DNA of 42,549 nucleotides, from positions 1-42,549 of the forward strand of contig JAQXCD010000042.1 in assembly GCA_029252045.1 (NCBI GenBank). The letters are read 5' to 3'. How positions within the stretch are numbered: the stretch's first letter is position 1; each line of letters starts with the position of its first letter. Below, piece by piece: positions 8,755-16,725 of this stretch. Source of the DNA: Sulfitobacter sp. (lineage in GTDB: Bacteria > Pseudomonadota > Alphaproteobacteria > Rhodobacterales > Rhodobacteraceae). A program made the position numbers and the translations under genes. The notes under the pieces are model-generated. The model searched no databases. It had not been told where the DNA came from and saw only the letters and a program-made list of their open reading frames with translations.

Positions 8755-9639
8755 ATGTCTTCTGCTCCCAAAACTGCCGACCATCGTTTCATTGACGGTA
8801 TTGCCGTGAAAAAGCGTATTCTGGCTGATGTGCGCAGCTACACAGAGGCTGTAGAAAACATGCCGCGTCTGGTGTCGATCCTGATCGGCGATGTGCCAGA
8901 GGCTGCCGTCTATGTGCGCAATCAGGCGCGGGGTGCCGAACAGGCGGGTCTGCCGTTCGAGCAGTTGAACTGGCCGCGCGACATCACCCAGGAAGAGTGT
9001 AAGACACGCCTGCTGTCGATGAACGATGATGCATCCGTGTTGGGCATTATCCTGCAACGCCCTGTGCCCGATCACATCAACGTCCGTTCGCTGCAATCGG
9101 CAATCCATCCGTTGAAGGACGTGGAGGGGATGAACCCGGCCTCTATCGGTAACATCGTCTATTCTGACGTCGCACTGGCACCCTGTACCGCTGCGGCCAG
9201 TGTCGAGTTGATCAAACAGACCGGCCTTCCCATGGAGGGGCTGGAGGTGGTGATGATCGGCCATTCCGAGATTGTCGGCAAACCTGCTGCAATGATGCTG
9301 ATGGCTGAAGGCTGTACCGTGACAGTATGCCACCACATGACCCGCTCGGTTGCGATGCACTCACGGCGTGCGGATGTGGTTGTGGTGGCCGTGGGCAAGG
9401 CACATCTGATCGGGGCGGATATGATCAAACCGGGGGCGGTTGTGATCGACATCGGGATCAACCAGATCGAGACACCGGAAGGTGTGAAAATTGTCGGCGA
9501 TGTTGACACCGATGCCGTGCTACAAGTGGCGGGCTGGATTACTCCTGTGCCCGGAGGCGTAGGGCCGGTGACAGTTGCGATCCTGATGCGCAACGCCATG
9601 GTTGCGCACCAACGGCAGGTGGCGGCGGGCTGGCTATAA
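8755..9639 (+). CDS. folD-like: FolD-like methylenetetrahydrofolate dehydrogenase with altered active site
   Basis: The 294-residue protein aligns throughout with FolD, the bifunctional 5,10-methylene-THF dehydrogenase/methenyl-THF cyclohydrolase. Visible pieces are RFIDGIAV at the start, the VMIGHSEIVGKPAAMML nucleotide-binding segment and the WITPVPGGVGPVTVAIL C-terminal motif. Several near-invariant positions differ. The catalytic lysine of the YVxxK motif (Lys54 in E. coli, Lys56 in human) is Gln57 here (YVRNQ, codon CAG at 8923-8925). The DVDG motif reads DVEG (Glu124), QLPLP reads QRPVP, and PCTP reads PCTA. The lysine is needed for cyclohydrolase chemistry, so the protein may keep only dehydrogenase activity or have another job. 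ATG 8755 is preferred over 8710 because homology starts there. It follows the dimethylglycine-dehydrogenase-like gene by 116 bp and would receive its methylene-THF. Confidence 0.85.
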   Translation: MSSAPKTADHRFIDGIAVKKRILADVRSYTEAVENMPRLVSILIGDVPEAAVYVRNQARGAEQAGLPFEQLNWPRDITQEECKTRLLSMNDDASVLGIILQRPVPDHINVRSLQSAIHPLKDVEGMNPASIGNIVYSDVALAPCTAAASVELIKQTGLPMEGLEVVMIGHSEIVGKPAAMMLMAEGCTVTVCHHMTRSVAMHSRRADVVVVAVGKAHLIGADMIKPGAVVIDIGINQIETPEGVKIVGDVDTDAVLQVAGWITPVPGGVGPVTVAILMRNAMVAHQRQVAAGWL

Positions 9640-10479
9640 CGCCAGATATCCCACGCCGCAAAACGCCACGATACAGCCGCCCCATTGGGGCAGCGACATC
9701 CGTTCTTTCAGCAGCAACCACGCGAGCAGAATTGTCAGCAGCCCGAACATCGACGAGGTGACAGCAGCATATTGCGGATCGGGCAGGCGGCCTGCGGAGA
9801 GCACACAAAGCAAGGCGATGCCATCGGCAACGCCCATCGCCACCAACAGCGGCAGTGCGCCTTTGCCGGGCCAGAAGGGCAGTTTGAACACGACCAGAAC
9901 GGTCACCGTCAAACCGACTGCCAGAATGCGCGTGATCAGCGTGCTTGGCATCTCGCCGCCCAGTTCTGCCGCGTGCTGGCCCAGTGCAAAAGTGCCGGCA
10001 AAGCCCAGGGCGGCAATGACCGAATAGAGGATCGTGGGGCCTTTGGCGGGAACTTCATCCGTGCTGTCATCCGACAGGGCGGCCACAGTGGCAACGCCTG
10101 TCACTATCGCTGCAACTGCCAGCCATTGCAGCGCGCTGACAGGGGTGCCTGTGGCGGCCGCAAGGCCCACAGACAGGATCGGATAGCCCGCGACCAATGG
10201 GGCGACCAGCCGCACTGGCCCACGCTGGAACGCGTAGTAAAGGCCGAAGGTTGCGATCACAAAGAACACACCGGCACCTGATGCCAGCCAGAGCGCCTGC
10301 GGGGGCAGAGGGGCAAAACCACCCGTCGCTGTCATCAGCCCGATATGGAACACCAGCCCTGACAACAGCACCGTAAAAATGCACGCACTCAGCGGTGTTT
10401 TCTGGCTGAGAAAACGCACGCAGATATCATGGAATCCCCAGCACAGGGCGGCAATCATACCCAGCGCAAGCGTGCTCAT
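9634..10479 (-). CDS. EamA/DMT-family transporter
   Basis: Read from ATG 10479, the product is a 281-residue, very hydrophobic protein with about ten membrane segments arranged as two repeats of five, as in drug/metabolite transporters. It starts MSTLALGMIAALCWGFHDI, and the second half contains ILYSVIAALGFAGTFALGQ. The upstream in-frame part (10480-10677) is polar, unlike a transporter, and is excluded; a GGAACGAG ribosome site precedes 10479. Members move small metabolites, often outwards; the cargo is unknown here. The stop codon overlaps that of the FolD-like gene by six bases in convergent orientation. The gene is divergent from tdm across a 221-bp gap (10480-10700), which must hold both promoters; no clear operator was seen there. 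Confidence 0.8.
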   Translation of the reverse strand: MSTLALGMIAALCWGFHDICVRFLSQKTPLSACIFTVLLSGLVFHIGLMTATGGFAPLPPQALWLASGAGVFFVIATFGLYYAFQRGPVRLVAPLVAGYPILSVGLAAATGTPVSALQWLAVAAIVTGVATVAALSDDSTDEVPAKGPTILYSVIAALGFAGTFALGQHAAELGGEMPSTLITRILAVGLTVTVLVVFKLPFWPGKGALPLLVAMGVADGIALLCVLSAGRLPDPQYAAVTSSMFGLLTILLAWLLLKERMSLPQWGGCIVAFCGVGYLAL

Positions 10480-10700
10480 GCTAGGCTCGTTCCGCAGGGA
10501 TTCGCGCCTGCGATGGTCACTGTGGGGGATATGCGCAGGCCAATCCGTAAAGCAGGATGAGCAATCGCAGGGTAGAACAGGAAATTGGGGGTGTAGATGT
10601 TCATTTGGTCCGATTTCGTTTGAAGTGATCGACGGGGCATGTATTCTCACTGATAAATATTTATTCCGCTCATGCAACAGCGGTCACGGGAGGGGCGCAA

Positions 10701-13070
10701 TTGCTAGACGATTATCCCAAGGTACAGCCGGGCCCGCCAAAGCCTAGTAAAATAATCCAGCCGCAGGTGTTTTCCCTGCCGCGCGGCACCGAGCGCTATG
10801 TCGTCGAGGGGCAAGGCGCTGTCCTGATCCCGCTGGAGACGGGTGACCATCTGACCGTGATCAATGATGAAGGCGGACAGCCCTGCGAGATTGTGGTTTG
10901 TGACCCCAAGGGGCGTAGCGATACGGGCATTCTGGGCGTCTCTTCGGGCCGTGAGGCGGGGGGGCTTAAGGCCCTGCTGACCAGCACGGACCAATCCCTG
11001 CGCGGGTTGCGCATGGGGTTGGACGCGCGCAAAATCGATATCGCAACGGCGCAGGCCATCCATCTGTTCGAGGCAACAACGCCCGCCAAATCCGAGGCGG
11101 GTTTTACCGCAGCCCGCGACGGCACGGTGATTATTGCAGCACCCAGCCCGAAGATGGACTTTGACGCGCAGAACACAGCCACCTCCCTCACGGTGATGGT
11201 CAAACGCGCTACGGTAAAGCTGCACACGCATTTTGCACTGCCAGACCCGCTGGCCGATCCGCTGGCAGACATCCGCGTGCACACCCAAACCGCCGAGGCG
11301 TTTTTTGTCAAAGCAGGGGACTATATCCAGATCATTGATGTGGATGGCCGCCAATGCACTGATTTTGAATGTTTCTCTGCACGCAAGCTGGATAAGGGGA
11401 TCGAACACGCGCTGGATGTGACCACCACGCGTACCCTGATGGGCCATGCTTACCCGATGCCGGGCCTGCACGCGAAATACTATGATCAGGAAATGCTGCC
11501 GCTGGTCGAAGTGGTGCAGGACACTTGCGGCCGCCACGATGCTTTTGCCATGGCCTGCACCGAGAAATATTACAATGACACCGGCTATCCGGGCCATGTG
11601 AACTGCTCCAACAACTTCAACACAGCACTTGCGCAATACGGGGTGGTGCCGCGCCGTGGCTGGATGGCGATTAACTTTTTCTTCAACACGTTTCTGGATG
11701 ATCACGGGGTCATGTACGCGGACGAGCCGTGGTCGCGCCCGGGGGATTACGTCCTGTTGCGCGCGCTGACCGATATTGTCTGCGTCAGTTCTGCCTGTCC
11801 CGATGACACAACAGCCGCAAACGGCTGGAACCCCACCGACATTCACGTCCGCACCTACAGCGGCAAAGAGACATTCCAGCGGGCGGTTGCCACCCGTGTG
11901 ACACCAAATTCGGAGCCGAAAATGACCAAGCAAACAGGTTTCCACGACAGCTTTGCCAAGCACACCCGCAACTTCGTTGAGTATAACGGCTATTGGCTGG
12001 CGAGTTGCTATGCCGATGCGGGACCAATCGCAGAGTACCACGCCTGCCGCGAAAAGGCGGTGATCCTTGATCTGTCACCCTTGCGGAAATTCGAGATCAC
12101 CGGCCCCGATGCCGAGGCCCTGTGCCAATACGCCTTCACCCGCAACATGAAAACCCTGCCTTTGGGCGGCGTGGTCTACACGGCGATGTGCTATGAGCAC
12201 GGCGGCATGATTGACGACGGCACAGTGTTCCGGCTGGGCAAGGATAACTTCCGCTGGATCGGTGGATCTGATTACGGCGGGGAATGGCTGCGCGAGCTGG
12301 CGGAAAAACTGGAGCTGAAGGTGCTTGTGCGGTCCTCGACGGACCAGCTGCACAACGTGGCGGTGCAGGGGCCATCCAGCCGCGATCTGCTGCGCAAGAT
12401 CGTCTGGACTGCGCCGCATAATCCCGAATTTGACCAGTTGGGCTGGTTCCGCTTTACGCCTGCGCGCCTGAACAACGAGGCGGGCACCGCTTTTGTGCTC
12501 AGCCGGACAGGATACACCGGCGAGCTGGGCTATGAGGTCATGTGCCATCCCAAGGATTGCACAGAGATTTTTGATGCGATCTGGGAGGCCGGGCAGGAGT
12601 TCGGGATCACCCCGATGGGACTCGATGCATTGGATATGGTGCGGATCGAGGCGGGGCTGATCTTTGCCGGCTATGATTTCAGTGACCAGACGGACCCGTT
12701 TGAAGCAGGGATCGGCTTTACCGTGCCACTGAAGTCCAAAACCGATGATTTCATCGGGCGCGACGCGTTGATCCGGCGTAAAGAAAACCCGATGCGTAAG
12801 CTGGTGGGCCTCGAGATCGACAGCAACGTTGATGTGGGCCACGGCGATTGTATTCACATCGGCCGCGCGCAGGTGGGCGAGGTTACGTCCTCGATGCGCT
12901 CGCCGTTGCTCGGCAAGAACATTGCGATGGCGCGGGTGGATGTCGCCCATGCGGATGTGGGCACCGTGCTGGAGATCGGCAAGCTGGATGGCCAGCAAAA
13001 GCGGATTCCGGCGGTGGTTGCCCCCACACTGGCGGCCTTTGACCCGAACAAGGAGCGGCCACGCTCATAA
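10701..13070 (+). CDS. tdm: Trimethylamine N-oxide demethylase
   Basis: Tdm splits TMAO into dimethylamine and formaldehyde in the cytoplasm. The 789-residue protein has the family's characteristic fusion: an N-terminal DUF1989 (urea-carboxylase-associated) catalytic domain, residues about 25-400, and a C-terminal GcvT-type folate domain from about residue 415, with SRTGYTGELGYEVM typical of that fold. Cys286, Cys302 and Cys366 are spaced by 16 and 64 residues, the same spacing as the zinc-binding triad Cys263/279/343 I recall for Methylocella silvestris Tdm. Asp221 (QCTDFEC) would match its essential Asp198. The start is a TTG with a strong GGGAGGGG ribosome site at 10688-10695. A haemoglobin gene follows after 14 bp. 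The tmm gene, which makes its substrate, faces it 0.9 kb further on. Confidence 0.93.
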   Translation: MLDDYPKVQPGPPKPSKIIQPQVFSLPRGTERYVVEGQGAVLIPLETGDHLTVINDEGGQPCEIVVCDPKGRSDTGILGVSSGREAGGLKALLTSTDQSLRGLRMGLDARKIDIATAQAIHLFEATTPAKSEAGFTAARDGTVIIAAPSPKMDFDAQNTATSLTVMVKRATVKLHTHFALPDPLADPLADIRVHTQTAEAFFVKAGDYIQIIDVDGRQCTDFECFSARKLDKGIEHALDVTTTRTLMGHAYPMPGLHAKYYDQEMLPLVEVVQDTCGRHDAFAMACTEKYYNDTGYPGHVNCSNNFNTALAQYGVVPRRGWMAINFFFNTFLDDHGVMYADEPWSRPGDYVLLRALTDIVCVSSACPDDTTAANGWNPTDIHVRTYSGKETFQRAVATRVTPNSEPKMTKQTGFHDSFAKHTRNFVEYNGYWLASCYADAGPIAEYHACREKAVILDLSPLRKFEITGPDAEALCQYAFTRNMKTLPLGGVVYTAMCYEHGGMIDDGTVFRLGKDNFRWIGGSDYGGEWLRELAEKLELKVLVRSSTDQLHNVAVQGPSSRDLLRKIVWTAPHNPEFDQLGWFRFTPARLNNEAGTAFVLSRTGYTGELGYEVMCHPKDCTEIFDAIWEAGQEFGITPMGLDALDMVRIEAGLIFAGYDFSDQTDPFEAGIGFTVPLKSKTDDFIGRDALIRRKENPMRKLVGLEIDSNVDVGHGDCIHIGRAQVGEVTSSMRSPLLGKNIAMARVDVAHADVGTVLEIGKLDGQQKRIPAVVAPTLAAFDPNKERPRS

Positions 13071-13084
13071 GGGGGAGGTCTGCG

Positions 13085-13507
13085 ATGACTGCATTGGATG
13101 ATCTGGGCGGCGAAGAACGGCTGCGCGCATTGGTCGAGCAGTTCTATGATCTGGTCGAGACCCTGCCAGAAGGATCCAACCTGCGCCGTCTACACGGGCA
13201 CGGTCACGGTGTGCCCCATGCGCGGGTCGAGCAGTTCAATTTCCTGTGCGGTTTTATGGGCGGGCGGGCTTATTACAAAGAAAAGAACGGCCATATGGAC
13301 GTAAAGCTGATGCACGCCCATGTCCCGATCCGTCAGGAAGACGCGGACAACTGGATGCTGTGTATGGAGCAGGCATTGGATGATGAGGGACATACGAGGC
13401 CGTATGTTGGCAAGCTGCGTGCCGTGTTCCGGCGGGTTGCGACTGTTCTGATTAACGATGTGCCTGATTGGGAAGAGGGTCTGAAACCCTCGGGTGGTAC
13501 GCGATGA
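13085..13507 (+). CDS. Group II truncated haemoglobin
   Basis: The 140-residue protein matches 2-on-2 globins of group II (GlbO type). It contains FLCGFMGGRAYYKEKNGH, then KLMHAHVPI with probable proximal haem ligand His77, and DNWMLCM with Trp90, which corresponds to the conserved tryptophan at helix position G8 in this group. It lies 14 bp behind tdm, with GGGGGAGG as ribosome site, so it is almost certainly in the same transcript. Its stop codon overlaps the start of the next gene (ATGA). Group II globins handle oxygen, nitric oxide or peroxide. A link with TMAO demethylation is not established: it might protect the zinc/thiolate enzyme or supply oxygen to the nearby monooxygenases. That is inference. 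Confidence 0.85.
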   Translation: MTALDDLGGEERLRALVEQFYDLVETLPEGSNLRRLHGHGHGVPHARVEQFNFLCGFMGGRAYYKEKNGHMDVKLMHAHVPIRQEDADNWMLCMEQALDDEGHTRPYVGKLRAVFRRVATVLINDVPDWEEGLKPSGGTR

Positions 13508-13935
13508 CGGCTATGCGTGCGATTTTGAGCGGGTGTCTGGCTATCACTGCGTTTCCCGGTGTTGCAGACAGTTTTTGCGCGAGGCTGGATGCACTGAGCC
13601 CGGTGCAGCCCGCCCTGATGCTTCCGCCCGCATTATCGGATCAGGCGGGCGTCTGCCAAACCTCGCGGGCCTTGTCAGGCAGTGTGCATGTGCATTGCCG
13701 TTGGAGCTTTGTTTATCGCTCGGATGCGGCAACGGCCCTGTTTGAGGGTCTTTTCGAAACTGTGGCAACATGCCTTGGGCCAGATGCTGTGATGACAACG
13801 GACCAATCTGTAAACCACCCCGATGCATATGATCTGCGCATGTTCGATATTGCAGGACGGACCTTTGCCGTCTCGCTGAAAGACAAGGGCGCTTTGCAGC
13901 AAACCCTTGTCTTTGTCCGTGTCCAGCAACGCTAG
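13504..13935 (+). CDS. Small exported protein with four cysteines, unknown function
   Basis: The 143-residue product starts at ATG 13504, overlapping the globin stop. It begins with a likely Sec signal peptide ([19 protein letters not shown], cleavage probably near VADS). The mature part carries Cys25, Cys51, Cys65 and Cys90, enough for two disulfides, and ends with [12 protein letters not shown] do not recognise the family. Because it is coupled to the globin and tdm it may be an envelope protein made during TMAO growth, but no function can be assigned. Its 3' end overlaps the tmm stop by four bases in convergent orientation. Confidence 0.6.
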   Translation: MTAMRAILSGCLAITAFPGVADSFCARLDALSPVQPALMLPPALSDQAGVCQTSRALSGSVHVHCRWSFVYRSDAATALFEGLFETVATCLGPDAVMTTDQSVNHPDAYDLRMFDIAGRTFAVSLKDKGALQQTLVFVRVQQR

Positions 13936-15266
13936 TTCTGTAAGTAAACCTCTAGGCTGTCATCCAGTGCGTCTTTCCAAGGGGTGTGGTGCTTGGGGGC
14001 CATTGTGCCTGTGATTACCGATTTATAGCCATTGTCGCGGAAGGTCATGATGCCTGCCTTCTTGTGGCCTTTCCATGCTTTGAACGCGAGGCACGCGCCC
14101 TCCACATCGAACGACGGGTAATCCGTCTCGGCCACCAGCTCTTTGATATAGTCACCCTGATACCAGATCGCGTCATAGTCGCTTTCACCTGCATCTTCGT
14201 CCGCAACCCGTTTGGCCACGTCCGCCTTCATGGCAGCTTTGTCGGGCAGGGGGATCAGGCCCATGATGGCATCGCGGATCCACCATGCCTGCGCGTCAAA
14301 CATGTTGAAGGTAAACCACTGGTCCTGCATCCCGATGTAGAACAGGTCCGGTTCATGCACATAGGCGACCCCTTTGTAGAGGTCGGCAGAGGCCAGCCGG
14401 TTGGCGGTTTTCAGGCGCAGGCTATCCGGCAGGAAGTTGAAATGGTGCTTGTAGCCGGTGCACAGGATAATCGCGTCCACATCGCGTGAGGTGCCATCTT
14501 TGAAATGTGCAGTATTGCCGTCCACATGGGTTAGCAGTGGCACTTCGGCCCAGTTGTCGGGCCAGTCAAAGCCCATAGCGGCAGTGCGGTGACTGACGGT
14601 GATGGATTTCGCACCGTATTTCCAGCACTGGCTGCCGATGTCCTCGGCGGAATAGCTGGTGCCGACAATCAGGATGTCCTTGTCCTTGAACTCCATCGCA
14701 TCACGGAAATCATGGGCGTGCAGAACACGGCCTTTGAAGTGGTCAAAGCCCTTGAACTCCGGCACGTTGGGCGTGCTGAAGTGGCCCGAACAGACGATCA
14801 CATGGTCAAATTGTTCGGTATAGGTATGATCTTCGGGCAGGTTGCAGACGGTGACGTTGAACTTGTCGCCGTCTTTCTGCACCCAGCGCACAGCGGTCTC
14901 GAACTTGATCCAGTCGCGCACACCCGCCTTTTTCACGCGGCCTTCGATGTAGTCAAACAGCACGGCGCGCGGCGGATAGGAGGCAATCTGCTTGCCGAAA
15001 TGCTCCTCGAACGAATAGTCGGCAAATTCCAAGCCCTCTTTCGGGCCGTTAGACCACAGATAGCGGTACATGGAGCCGTGCACAGGCTCGCCGTATTGAT
15101 CCAGACCAGTGCGCCAGGTGTAGTTCCACAGGCCACCCCAATTTGACTGCTTCTCAAAGCAGACAATTTCGGGAATGTCTGCACCACCAGCCGCAGCCGA
15201 TTGAAACGCGCGCAATTGCGCCAGACCTGACGGGCCAGCCCCGATTACTGCAATCCGTTTTTTCAT
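13932..15266 (-). CDS. tmm: Trimethylamine monooxygenase
   Basis: Tmm is a flavin-containing monooxygenase that oxidises trimethylamine to TMAO using NADPH and oxygen. The 444-residue protein has the FAD motif [11 protein letters not shown] (residues 7-17), the NADPH motif [13 protein letters not shown] (199-211, with Tyr205 equivalent to the gating Tyr207 of Methylophaga FMO), the FMO signature [11 protein letters not shown] (177-187) and Asn73 (LWSNGP) in the catalytic position. Length and the aromatic-rich substrate region ([13 protein letters not shown]) match bacterial Tmm rather than Baeyer-Villiger enzymes. It is the last gene of the mgsABC-gmaS-tmm unit, 65 bp behind gmaS, with AGGAG nine bases before its ATG. 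The convergent neighbour upstream in coordinates is the tdm operon. Confidence 0.95.
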   Translation of the reverse strand: MKKRIAVIGAGPSGLAQLRAFQSAAAGGADIPEIVCFEKQSNWGGLWNYTWRTGLDQYGEPVHGSMYRYLWSNGPKEGLEFADYSFEEHFGKQIASYPPRAVLFDYIEGRVKKAGVRDWIKFETAVRWVQKDGDKFNVTVCNLPEDHTYTEQFDHVIVCSGHFSTPNVPEFKGFDHFKGRVLHAHDFRDAMEFKDKDILIVGTSYSAEDIGSQCWKYGAKSITVSHRTAAMGFDWPDNWAEVPLLTHVDGNTAHFKDGTSRDVDAIILCTGYKHHFNFLPDSLRLKTANRLASADLYKGVAYVHEPDLFYIGMQDQWFTFNMFDAQAWWIRDAIMGLIPLPDKAAMKADVAKRVADEDAGESDYDAIWYQGDYIKELVAETDYPSFDVEGACLAFKAWKGHKKAGIMTFRDNGYKSVITGTMAPKHHTPWKDALDDSLEVYLQN

Positions 15267-15331
15267 GATAATGCGCTCCTAATTGTGTGTTCTCTGGTGT
15301 TTATGCACGAATCGCCCGCAGGCTGACCGCA

Positions 15332-16660
15332 TCAGATATCCAGCGTGTTGGCCTTCTCCCAATCAGAGAAATGGCTGCAATAGCTGTTCCATTCCTGCAT
15401 TTTCAGCTTAAGGAACGCCGCCGAGAACTCCTCGCCCATCGAGGCCTTCAGCTCGGTGTCCGCATCATAGGCGCGCAGCGCGTCCAGCATGTTGAGCGGT
15501 AGCAGCGGTGCACCCGACACGGTGTGGCCTTCGGCATACATGTCGATGTCATGGCGTTTGCCCGGATCAGCCTTGGAGCGGATGCCCGACAGGCCCGCGG
15601 CAATGATGATCGCTTGCAACAGGTAGGGGTTCACCGCGCCATCGGGCAGGCGCAGTTCAAACCGTCCGGGGCCGGGGACGCGCACCATGTGTGTGCGGTT
15701 ATTGCCCGTCCAAGTGACCGTGTTGGGCGCCCATGTGGCCCCGGAAATGGTGCGCGGTGCGTTGATCCGCTTGTAGCTGTTGACGGTCGGGTTTGTGATG
15801 GCCGCCAGCGCGCTGGCGTGCTTCATGATCCCGCCGAGGAAGTGCTTGCCGCGCTCGGACAGGCCGACTTCTCCGGTCTGGCCTTCGCCTTTACCCGCAA
15901 AGACGTTGACCTTGGCATCGGCCCCCGCCGCATCCCAGACCGAGACATGTGCATGGCAGCCGTTGCCTGTCAGCCCTTCGATGGGTTTGGGCATGAAGGT
16001 CACGCGGTAGCCGTGCTTTTCCGCGACTGAACGGGCCATGAATTTGAAGAAGGAATGTTTGTCAGCAGTCTTGAGCGCATCATCGAAGTCCCAATTCATC
16101 TCCCACTGGCCGTTCGCATCCTCATGGTCGTTCTGGTAAGGGTTCCAGCCCAGTTCCAGCATGTAGTCGGAAATCTCGCGGATCACATCAATCCTGCGCA
16201 TAAATGCCTGCTGGTCATAGCAGGGCTTGCCCGCTGTGTCGTATTCATCGCTGATCTGGTCACCCGCTGGCGTCAGCAGGAAAAACTCGGCCTCGATGCC
16301 TGTTTTGACATGCATGCCCTCAGATGCGGCCTCTGCAATCAGTTTGCGCAGTACGTTGCGCGGCGCCTGGGCAAGGTCTTTGCCATCCATCACGCAGTTG
16401 GAGGGCACCCATGCGACCGTTTTGTCCCACGGCAGGATGATCGCTGCCTCCGGGTCGGGCACTGCCAGCATGTCGGGGTGGGCGGGCGTCAGGTCCAGCC
16501 ATGTGGCGAAACCGGCAAAGCCTGCGCCGTCCTCTTGCATGCCCGCGATGGCGCGCGCAGGGACCAGTTTGGCGCGTTGCCCGCCAAAGAGGTCTGTATA
16601 AGATATCATGAAGTATTTGACGCCATTATCTGCGGCGAATTTTGCAAGATCAGTTGCCAT
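15332..16660 (-). CDS. gmaS: gamma-Glutamylmethylamide synthetase
   Basis: GmaS joins monomethylamine to glutamate using ATP, giving gamma-glutamylmethylamide, the first step of the indirect methylamine pathway. The 442-residue protein is a glutamine-synthetase homologue. It has a short beta-grasp N-terminus (residues 1-100) and a catalytic domain with GIEAEFFLL (metal-binding glutamates), NDHEDANGQWEMNW, the ATP-site segment KPIEGLTGNGCHAHVSVWD, and the RVPGPGRFELRLPDGAVNPY region. It is closer to GmaS than to GlnA: it lacks the adenylylation-site region of GlnA and sits between the N-methylglutamate synthase genes and tmm. A GC-rich hairpin (16688-16715) separates it from mgsC; its own ribosome site is AGGGAA. 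Confidence 0.93.
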   Translation of the reverse strand: MATDLAKFAADNGVKYFMISYTDLFGGQRAKLVPARAIAGMQEDGAGFAGFATWLDLTPAHPDMLAVPDPEAAIILPWDKTVAWVPSNCVMDGKDLAQAPRNVLRKLIAEAASEGMHVKTGIEAEFFLLTPAGDQISDEYDTAGKPCYDQQAFMRRIDVIREISDYMLELGWNPYQNDHEDANGQWEMNWDFDDALKTADKHSFFKFMARSVAEKHGYRVTFMPKPIEGLTGNGCHAHVSVWDAAGADAKVNVFAGKGEGQTGEVGLSERGKHFLGGIMKHASALAAITNPTVNSYKRINAPRTISGATWAPNTVTWTGNNRTHMVRVPGPGRFELRLPDGAVNPYLLQAIIIAAGLSGIRSKADPGKRHDIDMYAEGHTVSGAPLLPLNMLDALRAYDADTELKASMGEEFSAAFLKLKMQEWNSYCSHFSDWEKANTLDI

Positions 16661-16687
16661 GTTCAGTTCCCTGTCGTGTGAAAAGAT

Positions 16688-16716
16688 GGGGCGCGGTCTG
16701 CAATCAGCCGCGCCCT
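16688..16716 (-). promoter_or_regulatory. Hairpin between mgsC and gmaS
   Basis: In the 65-bp gap, GGGCGCGG (16689-16696) pairs perfectly with CCGCGCCC (16708-16715). On the operon strand the stem is followed by ATCTTTTC, so it may be a leaky terminator or a processing/stability element that sets the ratio of mgsABC to gmaS-tmm mRNA. Confidence 0.5.
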
Positions 16717-16725
16717 CGTTTTAGG

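Noticed and set aside
10704..12041. Open frame of 445 codons on the minus strand
   Set aside because: Shadow of tdm; composition and lack of motifs argue against a gene.
13504..13567. Lipobox (ILSGC) making the exported protein a lipoprotein
   Set aside because: The cysteine comes after only ten residues, too short for a lipoprotein signal. The hydrophobic stretch continues past it to a normal cleavage region.
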